A DNA stretch of 64,000 nt. Origin: M3007 sp043764095 (GTDB taxonomy: Bacteria; Bacteroidota; Bacteroidia; Chitinophagales; Saprospiraceae). The stretch is taken from contig JAYUKX010000141.1 in NCBI GenBank assembly GCA_043764095.1, forward strand, positions 124,001-188,000, read 5' to 3'. Every line of letters begins with the position of its first letter. Within the stretch, counting starts at the first letter, position 1. The position numbers and the translations under genes are program-made. The notes under the pieces are model-generated. The model was not told where the DNA came from, did not search any database, and worked only from the letters and a program-made list of their open reading frames with translations. Shown in pieces: positions 27,823 through 37,976 of the stretch.

Positions 27823-30800
27823 TCAAAATAAGGACTCCTGCGGAATAGCACAATAAAAAGTAGTCCCCTCCCCTTCCCTACTTTCAAAATGAATACTGCC
27901 TCCCATTTTTTCAATATATTCTTTACATACCAATAGTCCCAGTCCTGTTCCATGCTCCCCTGCCGTGCCACGCGAGGTAAAACTGACCGGTTTAAAGAGT
28001 TTTTCTTGATTGGCCAAAGAAATACCCACACCGGTATCCGCTACAACAATACTAAACATATTGCCCGCTGAGCCCGAACTGATGGTGACAATATCACCCG
28101 AATTGCAAAATTTAATAGCATTGGCCACCAAATTGCGCAAAACGATAGCCGTCATTTGGGCATCTACCACTTTCATAGTGTTTTTAGGGATATTATTCCG
28201 CAGTACGATACGTTTTTCCTTAGCGATAGAAGCAAATAGATCCATTTGTTGTGCTGCCAAATAATTCACATCCAATCGTTCTAGGTGAATCACCGTACCC
28301 TCCATCTGGCTTTTGGCCCAAAGCAGTAGATTATCCAAAAGCAGCGAGGTATTATCCAATTCCTTTATTAATTCAGGCGTAATATCTTTGAGTTCCTTTT
28401 CCGTGATCATATCATCGCTGACAAGTGAAAAAACACCCTTAATTGCACCCAATGGCCCCCGTAAGTCGTGCGAAATAATGGAAAAAAGTCGATCTTTAAG
28501 TAAGTTGAGGGCTTCTAGTTTTTCGGCTTGCTGGCTTATAAACTGGTTCTGTTCTATTAATTCCAGGTTTTGTGTACTGATTTCTTGGTTTTTTCCTTGT
28601 AATTCCTGCGTTTTAGCATCTACTTTCCCCTTTAGTTGGATGTTTTTTAAATGTAATTGTCTTGAATTATAATAAACAATAATAAATATCAGCAGTGCTA
28701 TCAAACCAAAAAACAACACAAATGCCCACCATTGCAAGTACCATACTTGTTGAACTTGGATTTGGATACGTAACGCAGGACTCCAGTCATACCCCAGTTG
28801 GCGGCCCCTGATTTCGATCAGATAGTTGCCTCGACTGAGATCCGGAAAAACGCAGTGGTTATTTTTTGACTCGTCCAACCACTTTTGCTCCGGGTTTTCA
28901 CCTACAATACGCCATTGGTAAGATAGGTTTTGAGCAGGATAAGAAACGCAGTGAAATTTAATTCCCACTGAGGCTCCATAAGGCACTTCAAGTATTTTAT
29001 CTTCAGGTAAGTGTTGCTGCTCTTTGCCATTAACTTCAAGGTGATAAAGGGTAGGGACTACTGTAGGCATGATTGCTTTCATCTGTTCTTGTGAAAAACC
29101 AAAACCTACATCTGTACCAATCCAAAGCCGCTGCGTGTGGTCCACAGAAATACAGCGGTAAGCAAAGTTTTTACTGGGTATGCCGTCGGACAAATTAAAA
29201 CGCATTACTTTTCCATTTTTGTAACAAAGTAAACCATGTACATCTGTGCCTAGCCACACTTGATCGTGCTGATCAATGGTTATCGAACGTATCTCTGTAG
29301 CCGTAATAAAACTCGATCCCAAATCAACCTGTTCAATTGTTTTTTCTTTAATATCATATTTGAGCAAGCCAAAAGTAGTAGCAAGCCATACATCGCCATT
29401 TTTGCTACAAGCGAGGTCGTGTACCTCCATATTATTAGCAATAATCGTTTCAGGTAAAGGAACACTTAAAGGAATAAAAGTTTCCTTTTTTTCATTAAAA
29501 ACATAAAGATAATCCTTGCCTACCCCACCAAAATAGATATGTTTTTCTTTGTTTTCGTAGAAACAAATAATCCTATTATTTAATCCACTCTCTTTGCCAA
29601 AATAACGTATTTTCATGGAACGATCGGTATAACTCACGCCCGGCAATTCACCTTCATTGGGGGCTTGTGCCAGCCAAATTCGGTGTTTACTGTCGCCATA
29701 TACTTGAAAAACAGCTCTACCCCGCCAACTCAAGTCGATCAATCCTGCAAATTTATTATTACTTATCCTAAAGATTTTACCCGCAGAATTACTGGCCCAA
29801 ACGTCATCACCATCAGAAGTCATGCTATAAACAGCCGAAGTCCCTGCTTTAAAAATGGGTATGGCTTCATGTTCGGATTGACCAGCAGGTATTCTAAATA
29901 TCGTACTTGATATGCCCCATCTAGCATAATAATAATCTTTATTAACGGTCTGAGTCACATAAGCCCAATCATCAATACGGTTGTTGCCGTAATAACTTTG
30001 AAAGGTTTTTGGGTATAAATAACCTATACCCAATTCACTAGCCACCCAAATGCCTTGATCGCGATCCAAGCAAAAATGATATACCGACTTTGATGGTACG
30101 GATTCTATATTTTGCGCTGTATTTAAAAATTTTACTGGATTTATGCTATACGTGGGGTCATTTTTACTGATTCGATACAGGCCTCCACCTAGACAACCTA
30201 TATAAATATAATCGTTGTTGTCATCCAATAAGCAATTAATATTTGGAATATGGGTGATATTTTTACCCAATTGAGGATTACCATCACTGATCAATACCTC
30301 TTGAATACCAGTTGTACTCCCAACCCAAAGTGATTGTTCGGTTCTTTTTAGTACAGATGTAATGGATGCTCCCCCCAAAGGCAGATCTATTGCGACAAAA
30401 CTGTTTTGCGCATCAGAGAACCAATAGCATAAACCGCCATTGGTGATCATCCATAAAATGCCGTCTAATTCTGTGAAATAACACTGATTGATTGTTCTTC
30501 CTATCTTGTATGCCGAACGTTTATCTTTTTTTAACCTTGTTATTTCGCCACTGCTTTCGGCTATCCATATTTGATCATTTTGATCCGTATAAATTTGAAT
30601 AGGAGATGCACTGTTCGCAAAAAACTTTAATTGGGCATGATTGGGCTGGCTAATTATTTCAAATATATTAGATTGCTTTACTGCAAAAAATTTTTTGTCT
30701 TTTTGTTCAAAAATAGCAGTAATACCTTTTGAATCTGCTATAAAACGCAGATCTAAGCCATCATAATGATACAAACTATCCTTGGCAAGTAGCAATAAAT

Positions 30801-31035
30801 TACCTGCTTTACTTTGGTGTATCGCAGAAACCGATGTACGCGCACGCCATTCTTTAAAGTTGTCGTAATCATAATTAAATTCTTGGGCTTGGCTGCGATT
30901 TACAGCCAAAAGTAACACCAAAACGGTGAGTAACTTGAATTGAATAGCAATCGGGGGGGGTAGATAAGGCCAATTGAATAACGTCTTTATTTCAAGTACA
31001 TTTCTTAGAAAATAGTTTACATGAAAACAAGTCAT
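27823..31035 (-). CDS. Propeller-sensor histidine kinase (two-component regulator propeller / Y_Y_Y type)
   Basis: A 1070-residue membrane sensor kinase. A signal/anchor is followed by ~650 residues of periplasmic two-component-regulator-propeller repeats (DQIWIAESSGEI, QSLWVGSTTGIQEV, QRLWIGTDVGFGF). A Y_Y_Y domain comes next (SYQWRIVGENPEQKWLD), then one transmembrane helix (~760, WAFVLFFGLIALLIFIIVYY) and a coiled coil. The HisKA domain has SHDLRGP with the phosphorylated H856, and an HATPase_c domain follows (DTGVGISLANQEKLF; GTGLGLLVCKEYIEKMGG). Unlike the hybrid systems common in the phylum, it ends after the ATPase domain, with no receiver or AraC domain. A separate receiver gene lies just upstream. 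Confidence 0.9.
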   Translation of the reverse strand: MTCFHVNYFLRNVLEIKTLFNWPYLPPPIAIQFKLLTVLVLLLAVNRSQAQEFNYDYDNFKEWRARTSVSAIHQSKAGNLLLLAKDSLYHYDGLDLRFIADSKGITAIFEQKDKKFFAVKQSNIFEIISQPNHAQLKFFANSASPIQIYTDQNDQIWIAESSGEITRLKKDKRSAYKIGRTINQCYFTELDGILWMITNGGLCYWFSDAQNSFVAIDLPLGGASITSVLKRTEQSLWVGSTTGIQEVLISDGNPQLGKNITHIPNINCLLDDNNDYIYIGCLGGGLYRISKNDPTYSINPVKFLNTAQNIESVPSKSVYHFCLDRDQGIWVASELGIGYLYPKTFQSYYGNNRIDDWAYVTQTVNKDYYYARWGISSTIFRIPAGQSEHEAIPIFKAGTSAVYSMTSDGDDVWASNSAGKIFRISNNKFAGLIDLSWRGRAVFQVYGDSKHRIWLAQAPNEGELPGVSYTDRSMKIRYFGKESGLNNRIICFYENKEKHIYFGGVGKDYLYVFNEKKETFIPLSVPLPETIIANNMEVHDLACSKNGDVWLATTFGLLKYDIKEKTIEQVDLGSSFITATEIRSITIDQHDQVWLGTDVHGLLCYKNGKVMRFNLSDGIPSKNFAYRCISVDHTQRLWIGTDVGFGFSQEQMKAIMPTVVPTLYHLEVNGKEQQHLPEDKILEVPYGASVGIKFHCVSYPAQNLSYQWRIVGENPEQKWLDESKNNHCVFPDLSRGNYLIEIRGRQLGYDWSPALRIQIQVQQVWYLQWWAFVLFFGLIALLIFIIVYYNSRQLHLKNIQLKGKVDAKTQELQGKNQEISTQNLELIEQNQFISQQAEKLEALNLLKDRLFSIISHDLRGPLGAIKGVFSLVSDDMITEKELKDITPELIKELDNTSLLLDNLLLWAKSQMEGTVIHLERLDVNYLAAQQMDLFASIAKEKRIVLRNNIPKNTMKVVDAQMTAIVLRNLVANAIKFCNSGDIVTISSGSAGNMFSIVVADTGVGISLANQEKLFKPVSFTSRGTAGEHGTGLGLLVCKEYIEKMGGSIHFESREGEGTTFYCAIPQESLF

Positions 31036-31114
31036 CTTTTTAAGTTATTTCTATATACTGGCATAGTGATAATGCATACATTGTAAAGTTTTGATCAATC
31101 AAAAACTAACGGCA

Positions 31115-31516
31115 TTACAACAGCCATTTCCTGAAAACGGCTTCCAATGTATCTTTAAGTATCGGCTTACAGATGTAGTCGTCCATTCCTGATGATAAAC
31201 AACGCTCTTTTTCGGCATTCAACAAACCAGCAGAAACGCCGATAATGGGTACATGGCTATTTTGCTCTAGTTTTCTAATCTCCACCGTTGCAGCACAACC
31301 ATCCATTTCTGGCATATTTACATCCATAAAGATAATATCTGGCGATATTTCCTTGAATACACGAACAGATTCAATGCCATTTAATGCTTCTACCATTGTG
31401 GCATGAGGCAATATGGCTCTGCAAATCAATTTAACCAATAATATATTATAGGATTGGTCATCAGAAATAAGTATAATAGGCTTTAAATGATTAATTTGGA
31501 GTGCTTCAGGTGTCAT
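31115..31516 (-). CDS. Stand-alone response-regulator receiver domain
   Basis: A 133-residue CheY-like protein with acidic D19/D20 (LISDDQSYNILL), phospho-acceptor D65 in FMDVNMPEMDG, and the conserved Lys in CKPIL. There is no output domain. Its sequence resembles the receiver modules fused to hybrid kinases. It lies 79 bp upstream of the propeller kinase on the same strand, so the pair probably form one operon and act as a split two-component relay. Confidence 0.88.
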   Translation of the reverse strand: MTPEALQINHLKPIILISDDQSYNILLVKLICRAILPHATMVEALNGIESVRVFKEISPDIIFMDVNMPEMDGCAATVEIRKLEQNSHVPIIGVSAGLLNAEKERCLSSGMDDYICKPILKDTLEAVFRKWLL

Positions 31517-31781
31517 TTCGGTCGGATTAAATGTGTAATAGAAGAGAATTTGTTTCTATCGGAGCATCAGTACATTGTAAAATGAGTTTTTTATACCTTT
31601 TTTCTGCTATAACCCGCAAATAAGGATACAAGGGCAACGCTTTGTGTTCTTTGTGGTAGAATAGCATATAATATATTTGTTTTACACTGTATTCAGTCCT
31701 AAAAGCAAAGGATTCGGTTACAAAATTACATTTACAAAACCTTTAAGGTTTCGTAAATGTAATAACCCATGATTCGCTTAA

Positions 31782-32198
31782 TTATACCAAAGCGGCATCC
31801 AAAATGATCTCCGCATTAAATAATTTAGAAACCGGACAATCGCGTTTTGCTTCGTCTGCTGCGGCCTCAAAGGCTTCGGCTGTTATGCCCGGTATGGAAG
31901 CACGCGTGTGAAGGTGCACTTCCGTAATAGCACCATTATCGAGTACTACCGTTGCTTTAGTGTCAATTGCGTCCGCCGTAAAATTTAATGCTTGTAGCAC
32001 AAAGGAAAGTTTCATCGTGAAACAACCTGCATGTGCTGCGCCTAATAACTCTTCTGGATTGGTACCAATACCATCCGCAAAACGGGTATTAAAACTGTAC
32101 TGTGCTTCATGGAGTACTGTACTGTCCGTTGAAAGTACGCCATTTCCTTCTTTACCGGAACCTTCCCAATGCGCCGTGGCGCTACGCTTAAATGCCAT
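31782..32198 (-). CDS. OsmC/Ohr-family peroxiredoxin-like protein
   Basis: A 138-residue protein of the OsmC family, which reduces organic hydroperoxides with a Cys pair. C59 lies in LLGAAHAGCFTMKLS and C121 in KRDCPVSKLFNAE, the two family cysteines. I chose the ATG at 32198 (MAFKRSATAHWEG), which matches OsmC N-termini. A -7 box lies 38 bases upstream. It is a single-gene unit, divergent from the helicase gene. Confidence 0.92.
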   Translation of the reverse strand: MAFKRSATAHWEGSGKEGNGVLSTDSTVLHEAQYSFNTRFADGIGTNPEELLGAAHAGCFTMKLSFVLQALNFTADAIDTKATVVLDNGAITEVHLHTRASIPGITAEAFEAAADEAKRDCPVSKLFNAEIILDAALV

Positions 32199-32236
32199 AA
32201 TGTTATTTTTTTTGTTTGTAAAAGTCAATCAATCGA

Positions 32237-32244
32237 CAAAAGTA
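32237..32244 (-). promoter_or_regulatory. -7 box TACTTTTG of the OsmC gene
   Basis: A TAnnTTTG match on the minus strand, 38 bases before the chosen ATG at 32198. Confidence 0.45.
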
Positions 32245-32335
32245 ATTATTTTATACTTAGTCCACCAAGTAAACCAAATAAGTTTACAAAAGTTTTTTTT
32301 AAAACCATTTATCGTTCCGAGGAACAATAAAGCAA

Positions 32336-32343
32336 TACCTTTG
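32336..32343 (+). promoter_or_regulatory. -7 box TACCTTTG, near-leaderless promoter of the helicase gene
   Basis: A perfect TAnnTTTG ending five bases before the ATG at 32349. The predicted leader is one or two bases. Confidence 0.5.
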
Positions 32344-32348
32344 CGTCG

Positions 32349-34634
32349 ATGGATTTTTTACAAGGACTTAATGAAGTGCAGCGCAATGCTGTGACGACCA
32401 CCGAAGGGCCTGTGCTGGTAATCGCTGGTCCAGGATCGGGCAAAACAAGGGTATTGACCAGTAGAATCGCTTGGTTACTTAAAAACAATATACCTCCCGA
32501 TGAAATACTCACACTTACCTTTACCAATAAAGCCGCTAAAGAAATGAAAGAACGCATTGCTCATGTAGTGGGGAATGCAGCACACAGGGTATGGGCGGGC
32601 ACTTTTCACAGTATTTTTGCCAGAATTTTGCGCTCAGAGGCATCAAAAATCGGATTTCCTTCCAGTTTTACCGTCTATGATTCCGACGATTCTTCCAGTC
32701 TGCTCAAGACGATCATCAAAGAAATGCAACTGGACAGCACAATTTATAATGTAGGCGCTATCCGATCGCGCATTTCATTGGCCAAAAGTAACCTGATGAC
32801 GCCACAGGTTTATCGCGCCAACGAAACCTGGATGATGGAAGACCGACAACAAAAACGCCCAATGATTGTCGATATTTATGAACGGTACATGCAGCGGTGC
32901 AAATTGTCGGGTGCTATGGATTTTGACGATTTATTGCTCCAACTTTTCCGACTTTTTAGGGACAATCCAGATGATGTGGTGGAAAAATACCGCAAAAAAT
33001 TTAAGTATATCCACGTGGATGAGTTTCAGGATACTAATTTTTTGCAATACGCCATTTTGAGGCGATTGGTCAAATATGAGGGCAGTACCGAAAATATTTT
33101 TGCAGTGGGCGACGATGCTCAAAGTATTTACGCTTTCCGGGGTGCCACTATTGATAACATCATTGATTTTGAAAAGGACTATCCCGACCTAAAAACCTTT
33201 AAACTGGAGCAAAACTACCGCTCTACGCACCATATCGTTGCGGCGGCCAATGAGGTCATTTCGCACAATAGAAAACAGTTACAAAAAACAATTTGGACGG
33301 ATAAAGAAAGCCGCGCCAAAATAAAACTGATCAAATGCCTGACCGATGATGAAGAAGCGCGCCGTGTTGCTGATCTCATTTTGGAGCAAAAAAACCGAGA
33401 TCATATCCCGAATACGGAAATCGCCATCCTTTATCGCACCAATGCTCAAAGTCGCAAATTTGAAGAAGCACTCCGCCGCCAAAATTTGATGTACCGCGTT
33501 TACGGAGGCATGTCTTTTTATCAACGAAAAGAAGTAAAAGACTTTATTGGTTACTTGCGCCTTGCCGTAAATCCGCAAGATGAAGAAGCACTTCGCAGGG
33601 TGATTAATTTCCCAACACGCGGCATCAGCGATGCAACAGTGGAAAAAATTAGCCGTTTTGCCGGAGAAAATAATATACCAGCATGGAGTGCAATGCTACA
33701 TGTAACGGGTATTACCGAAAAAGCAAAGAAGGCATTAGGTAGTTTTAGAACCTTAATTGACAAATGGCAAAAACGCCTCCAAACCGATGATGCGTTCCAA
33801 TTGTCGTCCGATATTTTAAGGCAATCTGGATTATTGGATATGCTAAAAGCCGATAATAGCCCCGAGGGTATGAGCAGAATGGAAAACGTCATGTCAGTAC
33901 TCGATGCTATTTCCGAATTTGTGGCTGGCGATAATAGTGCCGCTGTTATTGCAGGGGGAGAAGCAGGAGAGGTAGGTCTTTCCGCGTACCTCCAAACGGT
34001 TACCCTACTCACCGATGCCGATGATAACAAAGATGGTAGCGACAATATTACGTTGATGAGCGTCCACTCTGCCAAAGGTTTGGAATATAGATCGGTGTTC
34101 GTGACAGGTATGGAAGAGCAACTTTTCCCGTCCTTTATGTCGCTCGAAGACCCCAAGGGCTTGGATGAAGAACGCCGATTGTTTTATGTTGCTATTACAC
34201 GTGCCAAAGAATTATTGACCCTCACTTATTGCAAAAGTAGGTACCGATATGGCCAAATTCGCGATTTTAAGCCTTCCAGATTTATTGAAGAAATCAATAT
34301 TGAGCATTATGACATCGGTGGTGGGTTTGGTTCTTTGCGCCCACAAGAAGATCGAGCCTCTACGGGTGCGCGCGTGAGCGGGATTGCGCCTATACGTAGG
34401 AACAATGGCCCGCTAAAACCCGCTATTACGGCTGCGCAACAAGCCAGTTTTGCGGCGTCTCCCGCTGAAATGATCACTCCCGGTGCTTTTGTACTGCACC
34501 TCAAGTTTGGTAAAGGAGAGATTGTTAAGGTGGAAGGGCCTAAAGACGGTAAAATGGCAACCATCCGCTTCGAAGGCGACGAAGTACCGCAACGACTTAT
34601 TGCCCTCAAATTTGCCAAACTCCAAATTCTGTAA
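32349..34634 (+). CDS. pcrA: UvrD/PcrA-type superfamily 1 DNA helicase
   Basis: A 761-residue 3'-5' helicase for nucleotide-excision repair and replication. It has the Q motif LNEVQRNAV, Walker A GPGSGKT (27-33), motif Ia TFTNKAAKEMKER, Walker B YIHVDEFQDTN, motif III GDDAQSIYAFRGA, motif IV LEQNYRST and the C-terminal motifs TLMSVHSAKGLEYRSVFVTG and VAITRAKELL. The C-terminal Tudor-like end (VLHLKFGKGEIVKVEGPKDG) is typical of PcrA/UvrD. Length is normal for the family. It is a single gene, followed closely by hisF. Confidence 0.95.
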   Translation: MDFLQGLNEVQRNAVTTTEGPVLVIAGPGSGKTRVLTSRIAWLLKNNIPPDEILTLTFTNKAAKEMKERIAHVVGNAAHRVWAGTFHSIFARILRSEASKIGFPSSFTVYDSDDSSSLLKTIIKEMQLDSTIYNVGAIRSRISLAKSNLMTPQVYRANETWMMEDRQQKRPMIVDIYERYMQRCKLSGAMDFDDLLLQLFRLFRDNPDDVVEKYRKKFKYIHVDEFQDTNFLQYAILRRLVKYEGSTENIFAVGDDAQSIYAFRGATIDNIIDFEKDYPDLKTFKLEQNYRSTHHIVAAANEVISHNRKQLQKTIWTDKESRAKIKLIKCLTDDEEARRVADLILEQKNRDHIPNTEIAILYRTNAQSRKFEEALRRQNLMYRVYGGMSFYQRKEVKDFIGYLRLAVNPQDEEALRRVINFPTRGISDATVEKISRFAGENNIPAWSAMLHVTGITEKAKKALGSFRTLIDKWQKRLQTDDAFQLSSDILRQSGLLDMLKADNSPEGMSRMENVMSVLDAISEFVAGDNSAAVIAGGEAGEVGLSAYLQTVTLLTDADDNKDGSDNITLMSVHSAKGLEYRSVFVTGMEEQLFPSFMSLEDPKGLDEERRLFYVAITRAKELLTLTYCKSRYRYGQIRDFKPSRFIEEINIEHYDIGGGFGSLRPQEDRASTGARVSGIAPIRRNNGPLKPAITAAQQASFAASPAEMITPGAFVLHLKFGKGEIVKVEGPKDGKMATIRFEGDEVPQRLIALKFAKLQIL

Positions 34635-34652
34635 ATTTATAAATTACTCATT

Positions 34653-35411
34653 TTGTTAGCAAAACGTATCATTCCCTGTCTCGATATAAAAGACGGCAAA
34701 ACTGTAAAAGGAGTCAATTTTGAAAACCTTCGGGATGCCGGCGATCCGATTGCACTAGCGGCTGCTTATGCCCAACAAGGCGCGGACGAAATTGTCTTTT
34801 TGGATATTAGTGCAACCCATGAGCAGCGCGATACATTGGCCGAATTGGCTAGAAATGTAGCGATGGTGCTCAATATCCCGTTTACCATCGGCGGCGGTAT
34901 CAAATCGGTAGCGCAGGTGGAAATTTTATTGCAATCGGGTGCCGATAAAATTAGTATCAATTCTGCTGCTGTAAAACGACCTGAATTAATCAACGAATTG
35001 TCCTTAGCCTTTGGTAGTCAATGTGTTGTATTGGCGGTGGATATTAAAAAAGACGCTACTGGCCAATGGAAAGTATGGCTCAATGGAGGCCGATTACAAA
35101 CAGAATGGCTGGCAACAGAATGGATTAAAGAAGCAGTTGAGCGTGGCGCAGGAGAAATCCTACTTACTTCTATGGATCACGACGGCGTAAAGGAAGGCTT
35201 CGCATTGGATATTACCCGTATCATATCCCAATCTGTATCTGTGCCCGTTATTGCATCAGGTGGCGCAGGGGCGATGGTCCATTTTAAAGACGTTTTTACG
35301 CTCGGTGCCGCAGATGCAGCATTGGCAGCCAGTATTTTTCACTTCGGGGAAATTCCAATTCCCACACTAAAAAACTATTTACAACATGAAGGAATCTCCA
35401 TTCGACGCTGA
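34653..35411 (+). CDS. hisF: Imidazole glycerol phosphate synthase cyclase subunit HisF
   Basis: A 252-residue TIM barrel that closes the imidazole ring in histidine synthesis, working with HisH. LAKRIIPCLDIKDGKTVKG contains catalytic D11, and VVLAVDIKK contains the second catalytic Asp. The phosphate sites are IGGGIKS, ASGGAGAM and AADAALAASIFHF. The family's N-terminus is reached only with the TTG at 34653; no ATG fits. The gene overlaps hisIE by 26 bases. No other his genes are in the window, so the pathway is split across the chromosome. Confidence 0.95.
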   Translation: MLAKRIIPCLDIKDGKTVKGVNFENLRDAGDPIALAAAYAQQGADEIVFLDISATHEQRDTLAELARNVAMVLNIPFTIGGGIKSVAQVEILLQSGADKISINSAAVKRPELINELSLAFGSQCVVLAVDIKKDATGQWKVWLNGGRLQTEWLATEWIKEAVERGAGEILLTSMDHDGVKEGFALDITRIISQSVSVPVIASGGAGAMVHFKDVFTLGAADAALAASIFHFGEIPIPTLKNYLQHEGISIRR

Positions 35412-36045
35412 TTGTAGCATTGATATAAATCCAGAAAATAGTAAAAAATGGGCTGATTTAGCCCTTAAAACTGATCAAAATGGGCTTGTTCCTGCAATTA
35501 TTCAGGACGCACAAACCCAACAAGTCCTCATGCTGGGCTATATAAATGCCGAATCCTGGGCACTAACTTTGGAAACGGGTAAAGTGACTTTTTTCTCCCG
35601 CTCCAAACAAAGGTTGTGGACTAAGGGCGAAAGCACGGGTCATTTTCTATACCTGCAATCGGCAGCACTAGACTGCGACCGCGATACGCTCCTCTTGTAC
35701 GTGAATCCTGATGGCCCCACTTGTCATACAGGAAAAGTAACTTGCTGGGGTGAACAACGTACTTCAAAGGGCTTTCTTCACGTGCTGGAGCAACAAATTC
35801 AAGAGCGGAAGGCAAATCCCAAAGAAGGCTCTTATACCAATCACTTATTGGAAAAAGGCATTGCGAAAATTGCACAAAAAGTAGGCGAAGAAGCCGTAGA
35901 AACCGTTATCGAAGCGATGCAAGACAAAGATGATTTGTTCAAAAACGAAGTATCGGATCTATTGTACCATTTGCTGGTGCTGCTGGCGGCCAAAGGTACT
36001 TCTTTACAGGAAATTGAAGAAGTTTTAGCATCAAGACAACGATAA
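35386..36045 (+). CDS. hisIE: Bifunctional phosphoribosyl-AMP cyclohydrolase / phosphoribosyl-ATP pyrophosphatase HisIE
   Basis: A 219-residue fused enzyme for the second and third steps of histidine synthesis. The N-terminal HisI domain has GLVPAIIQDAQTQQVLMLGY, FFSRSKQRLWTKGESTGHFL and the metal site DCDRDTLLLYV ... GPTCHTG. The C-terminal HisE domain has the acidic helix KVGEEAVETVIEA and NEVSDLLYHLLVLL. The start overlaps the end of hisF, so the two are coupled. An ATG at 35386 gives the first ~20 variable residues. Confidence 0.95.
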   Translation: MKESPFDADCSIDINPENSKKWADLALKTDQNGLVPAIIQDAQTQQVLMLGYINAESWALTLETGKVTFFSRSKQRLWTKGESTGHFLYLQSAALDCDRDTLLLYVNPDGPTCHTGKVTCWGEQRTSKGFLHVLEQQIQERKANPKEGSYTNHLLEKGIAKIAQKVGEEAVETVIEAMQDKDDLFKNEVSDLLYHLLVLLAAKGTSLQEIEEVLASRQR

Positions 36046-36200
36046 AACAAACTTTTTTGGGGTAAATAATTGCTTTAAAACAAGATAAAACTCAACTTTT
36101 TAGATGTTTAAAGTGTTTCATTTAACGTTGAGTGCTCTGAAACATTAAAGTGAATGCATTTTTCAAGAGACCTCAACAACCTAAAACTTAGATACATTTC

Positions 36201-37364
36201 ATGAACGCATCCATAAAAATTTTTACCTGGTTCAAGGTTCCTGTGTACCTACACTGGTCATTTAGTTTAATATTGATCTTTTTGGGCTGGCAAAGTAATC
36301 AACACGGCTTATCGGTTTCGGATATTTTTTTCCAGTTTTTTGCGCTAATTGCTTTATTTGCCTGTGTTTTGCTCCACGAGTTTGGTCATTCTTTAATGGC
36401 AAGGCACTATGGCGTAAAAACACAAGATATCATTTTAACACCCATTGGAGGTATTGCACGGCTAGAAAAAATGCCAGAATTGCCCAAGCAAGAACTATTG
36501 GTGGCGATCGCCGGGCCAATGGTAAATGTCGCGATTATTCTCCTGCTTTTTATCGTGAGCAAATTTATCTTTTTTTCTGGAGAAATTGAATGGTGGTATT
36601 TTAAAGAAAGCGTATTGGATATGTTATCCTTTCGATCTGGTTCCGACGAAGCAGATCTAGTGCTGCAAGATTCGGGGATCAATATGCCCACTTGGATGTT
36701 TTTATTGCCGCTACTGATGGTCATTAATATTACCATGGTTTTATTTAATATGATCCCAGCATTTCCAATGGATGGCGGCAGGGTTTTTCGTTCTCTCTTA
36801 GCCATGAGCATTGGAAGGGTAAAAGCGACACGGATAGCCTCCTATTTGGGACAGTTTTTAGCCGCCGGATTTGTGGTTTATGGCCTGTATTCACAGCAGT
36901 ATATGTTAGCATTTATCGGTTTTTTTGTGTTTAACACTGCTCGTCAAGAGGAGTCAATGGTGACTAGCGACGATGTTTTGAGTAAATTTCAAGCAAAAAA
37001 CTTAATGCGCACGCAGTTTACACGATTGACAGGCAACGATTGGATGCAAACCCCCATCGAACTATATACCAGAACCGCCGAAAAGCATTTTTTAGTTTTT
37101 AATTTTTCAGAAGAACTACTGGGTTATTTGGATGAGCAAAGTATCCTACAAGCCACCAAAACAAGGGCTTTGACTACACAAGTGACCGAGTTTATTAAAA
37201 CGCCTGTTCAAATTGTCAATGAAAATGAATCGCTCAAATATGTCCATCATTTGTTACAGCAATCCAAACAAGGTATTTTGGCGGTTGTGGACGATGCCCA
37301 AAAATTATTGGGTGTGATTGATTTCGAAGGCTTTGAGAAATTTATGAAAATAAACCAAGGATAA
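36201..37364 (+). CDS. Site-2 protease family (M50) membrane metalloprotease with CBS-like tail
   Basis: A 387-residue polytopic protease. The zinc motif H59-E60-x-x-H63 lies in a membrane helix (LLHEFGHSLMARHYG). The third ligand is in FNMIPAFPMDGGRVFRS. At least five hydrophobic segments are visible. The C-terminal ~130 residues resemble a degenerate CBS pair (ending VVDDAQKLLGVIDFEGFEKF), as in the rv-like M50B proteins of other bacteria. Such enzymes cut membrane-embedded regulators; the substrate here is unknown. Confidence 0.9.
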   Translation: MNASIKIFTWFKVPVYLHWSFSLILIFLGWQSNQHGLSVSDIFFQFFALIALFACVLLHEFGHSLMARHYGVKTQDIILTPIGGIARLEKMPELPKQELLVAIAGPMVNVAIILLLFIVSKFIFFSGEIEWWYFKESVLDMLSFRSGSDEADLVLQDSGINMPTWMFLLPLLMVINITMVLFNMIPAFPMDGGRVFRSLLAMSIGRVKATRIASYLGQFLAAGFVVYGLYSQQYMLAFIGFFVFNTARQEESMVTSDDVLSKFQAKNLMRTQFTRLTGNDWMQTPIELYTRTAEKHFLVFNFSEELLGYLDEQSILQATKTRALTTQVTEFIKTPVQIVNENESLKYVHHLLQQSKQGILAVVDDAQKLLGVIDFEGFEKFMKINQG

Positions 37365-37376
37365 ATCGGTACTGCT

Positions 37377-37922
37377 ATGAAAAAATTAATGTTTTTTGCG
37401 CTGTTGGCCACTACCATATTCGCTAATTGTCAAGACGAAACCAAATTACCCACTTGCATTGATGGCATACAAAACCAAAATGAAACAGGTGTAGATTGTG
37501 GTGGTCCTTGCGTTGCTTGCTTTGAAGGTGTTCATGGACAATGGAAATCAACACCAGTTGCGCCTATTTTATCCGCCTCCGCCGATTCGATACTTGCTGA
37601 ATTCAAACAAGATGGTAATTACGAATTAACGTATTGGAAAAGCGGATTTTCCTCCAAGTTTACAGGGACTTTTGTACAAGTATTCTCTGGCGTAAATCCG
37701 ATTTACGCGGTCACTTTAAATCAAAAAACGCCTTCTGTGGCCGTATTCAGGGGTATGATGCAATTGTCCAATGCAGATTCAAATATGTTGTACGAAACAG
37801 TACAAACCTCACCTGCTATTGGAGCAACCCCACCATTAGCCACAGAAGGGTTTGGTAGTAGTAAATTTAACGGCGTGGCATTGGGGAACAACAATATACA
37901 GTCTTATTCGCGTAAAAAATAG
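37377..37922 (+). CDS. Lipoprotein with Cys-rich CxDGxxNxxExGVDCGGxC motif
   Basis: A 181-residue lipoprotein: the signal peptide ends in IFAN-C18. Just after the anchor comes CIDGIQNQNETGVDCGGPCV, a small Cys-rich motif common in Bacteroidota surface proteins. A lipocalin-like beta-barrel of ~110 residues follows (GVHGQWKSTPVAPI ... LSNADSNMLYETV). It starts 12 bp after the M50 protease gene. Ligand unknown. Confidence 0.8.
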   Translation: MKKLMFFALLATTIFANCQDETKLPTCIDGIQNQNETGVDCGGPCVACFEGVHGQWKSTPVAPILSASADSILAEFKQDGNYELTYWKSGFSSKFTGTFVQVFSGVNPIYAVTLNQKTPSVAVFRGMMQLSNADSNMLYETVQTSPAIGATPPLATEGFGSSKFNGVALGNNNIQSYSRKK

Positions 37923-37976
37923 ATAAAAACTGCACAATCCCGACTTCGGAGAAGTCCAACATTTGTATTTGATCGT

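Noticed and set aside
30953..30960. G-run as a frameshift in the kinase gene
   Set aside because: The frame stays open and the signal sequence continues normally through it.
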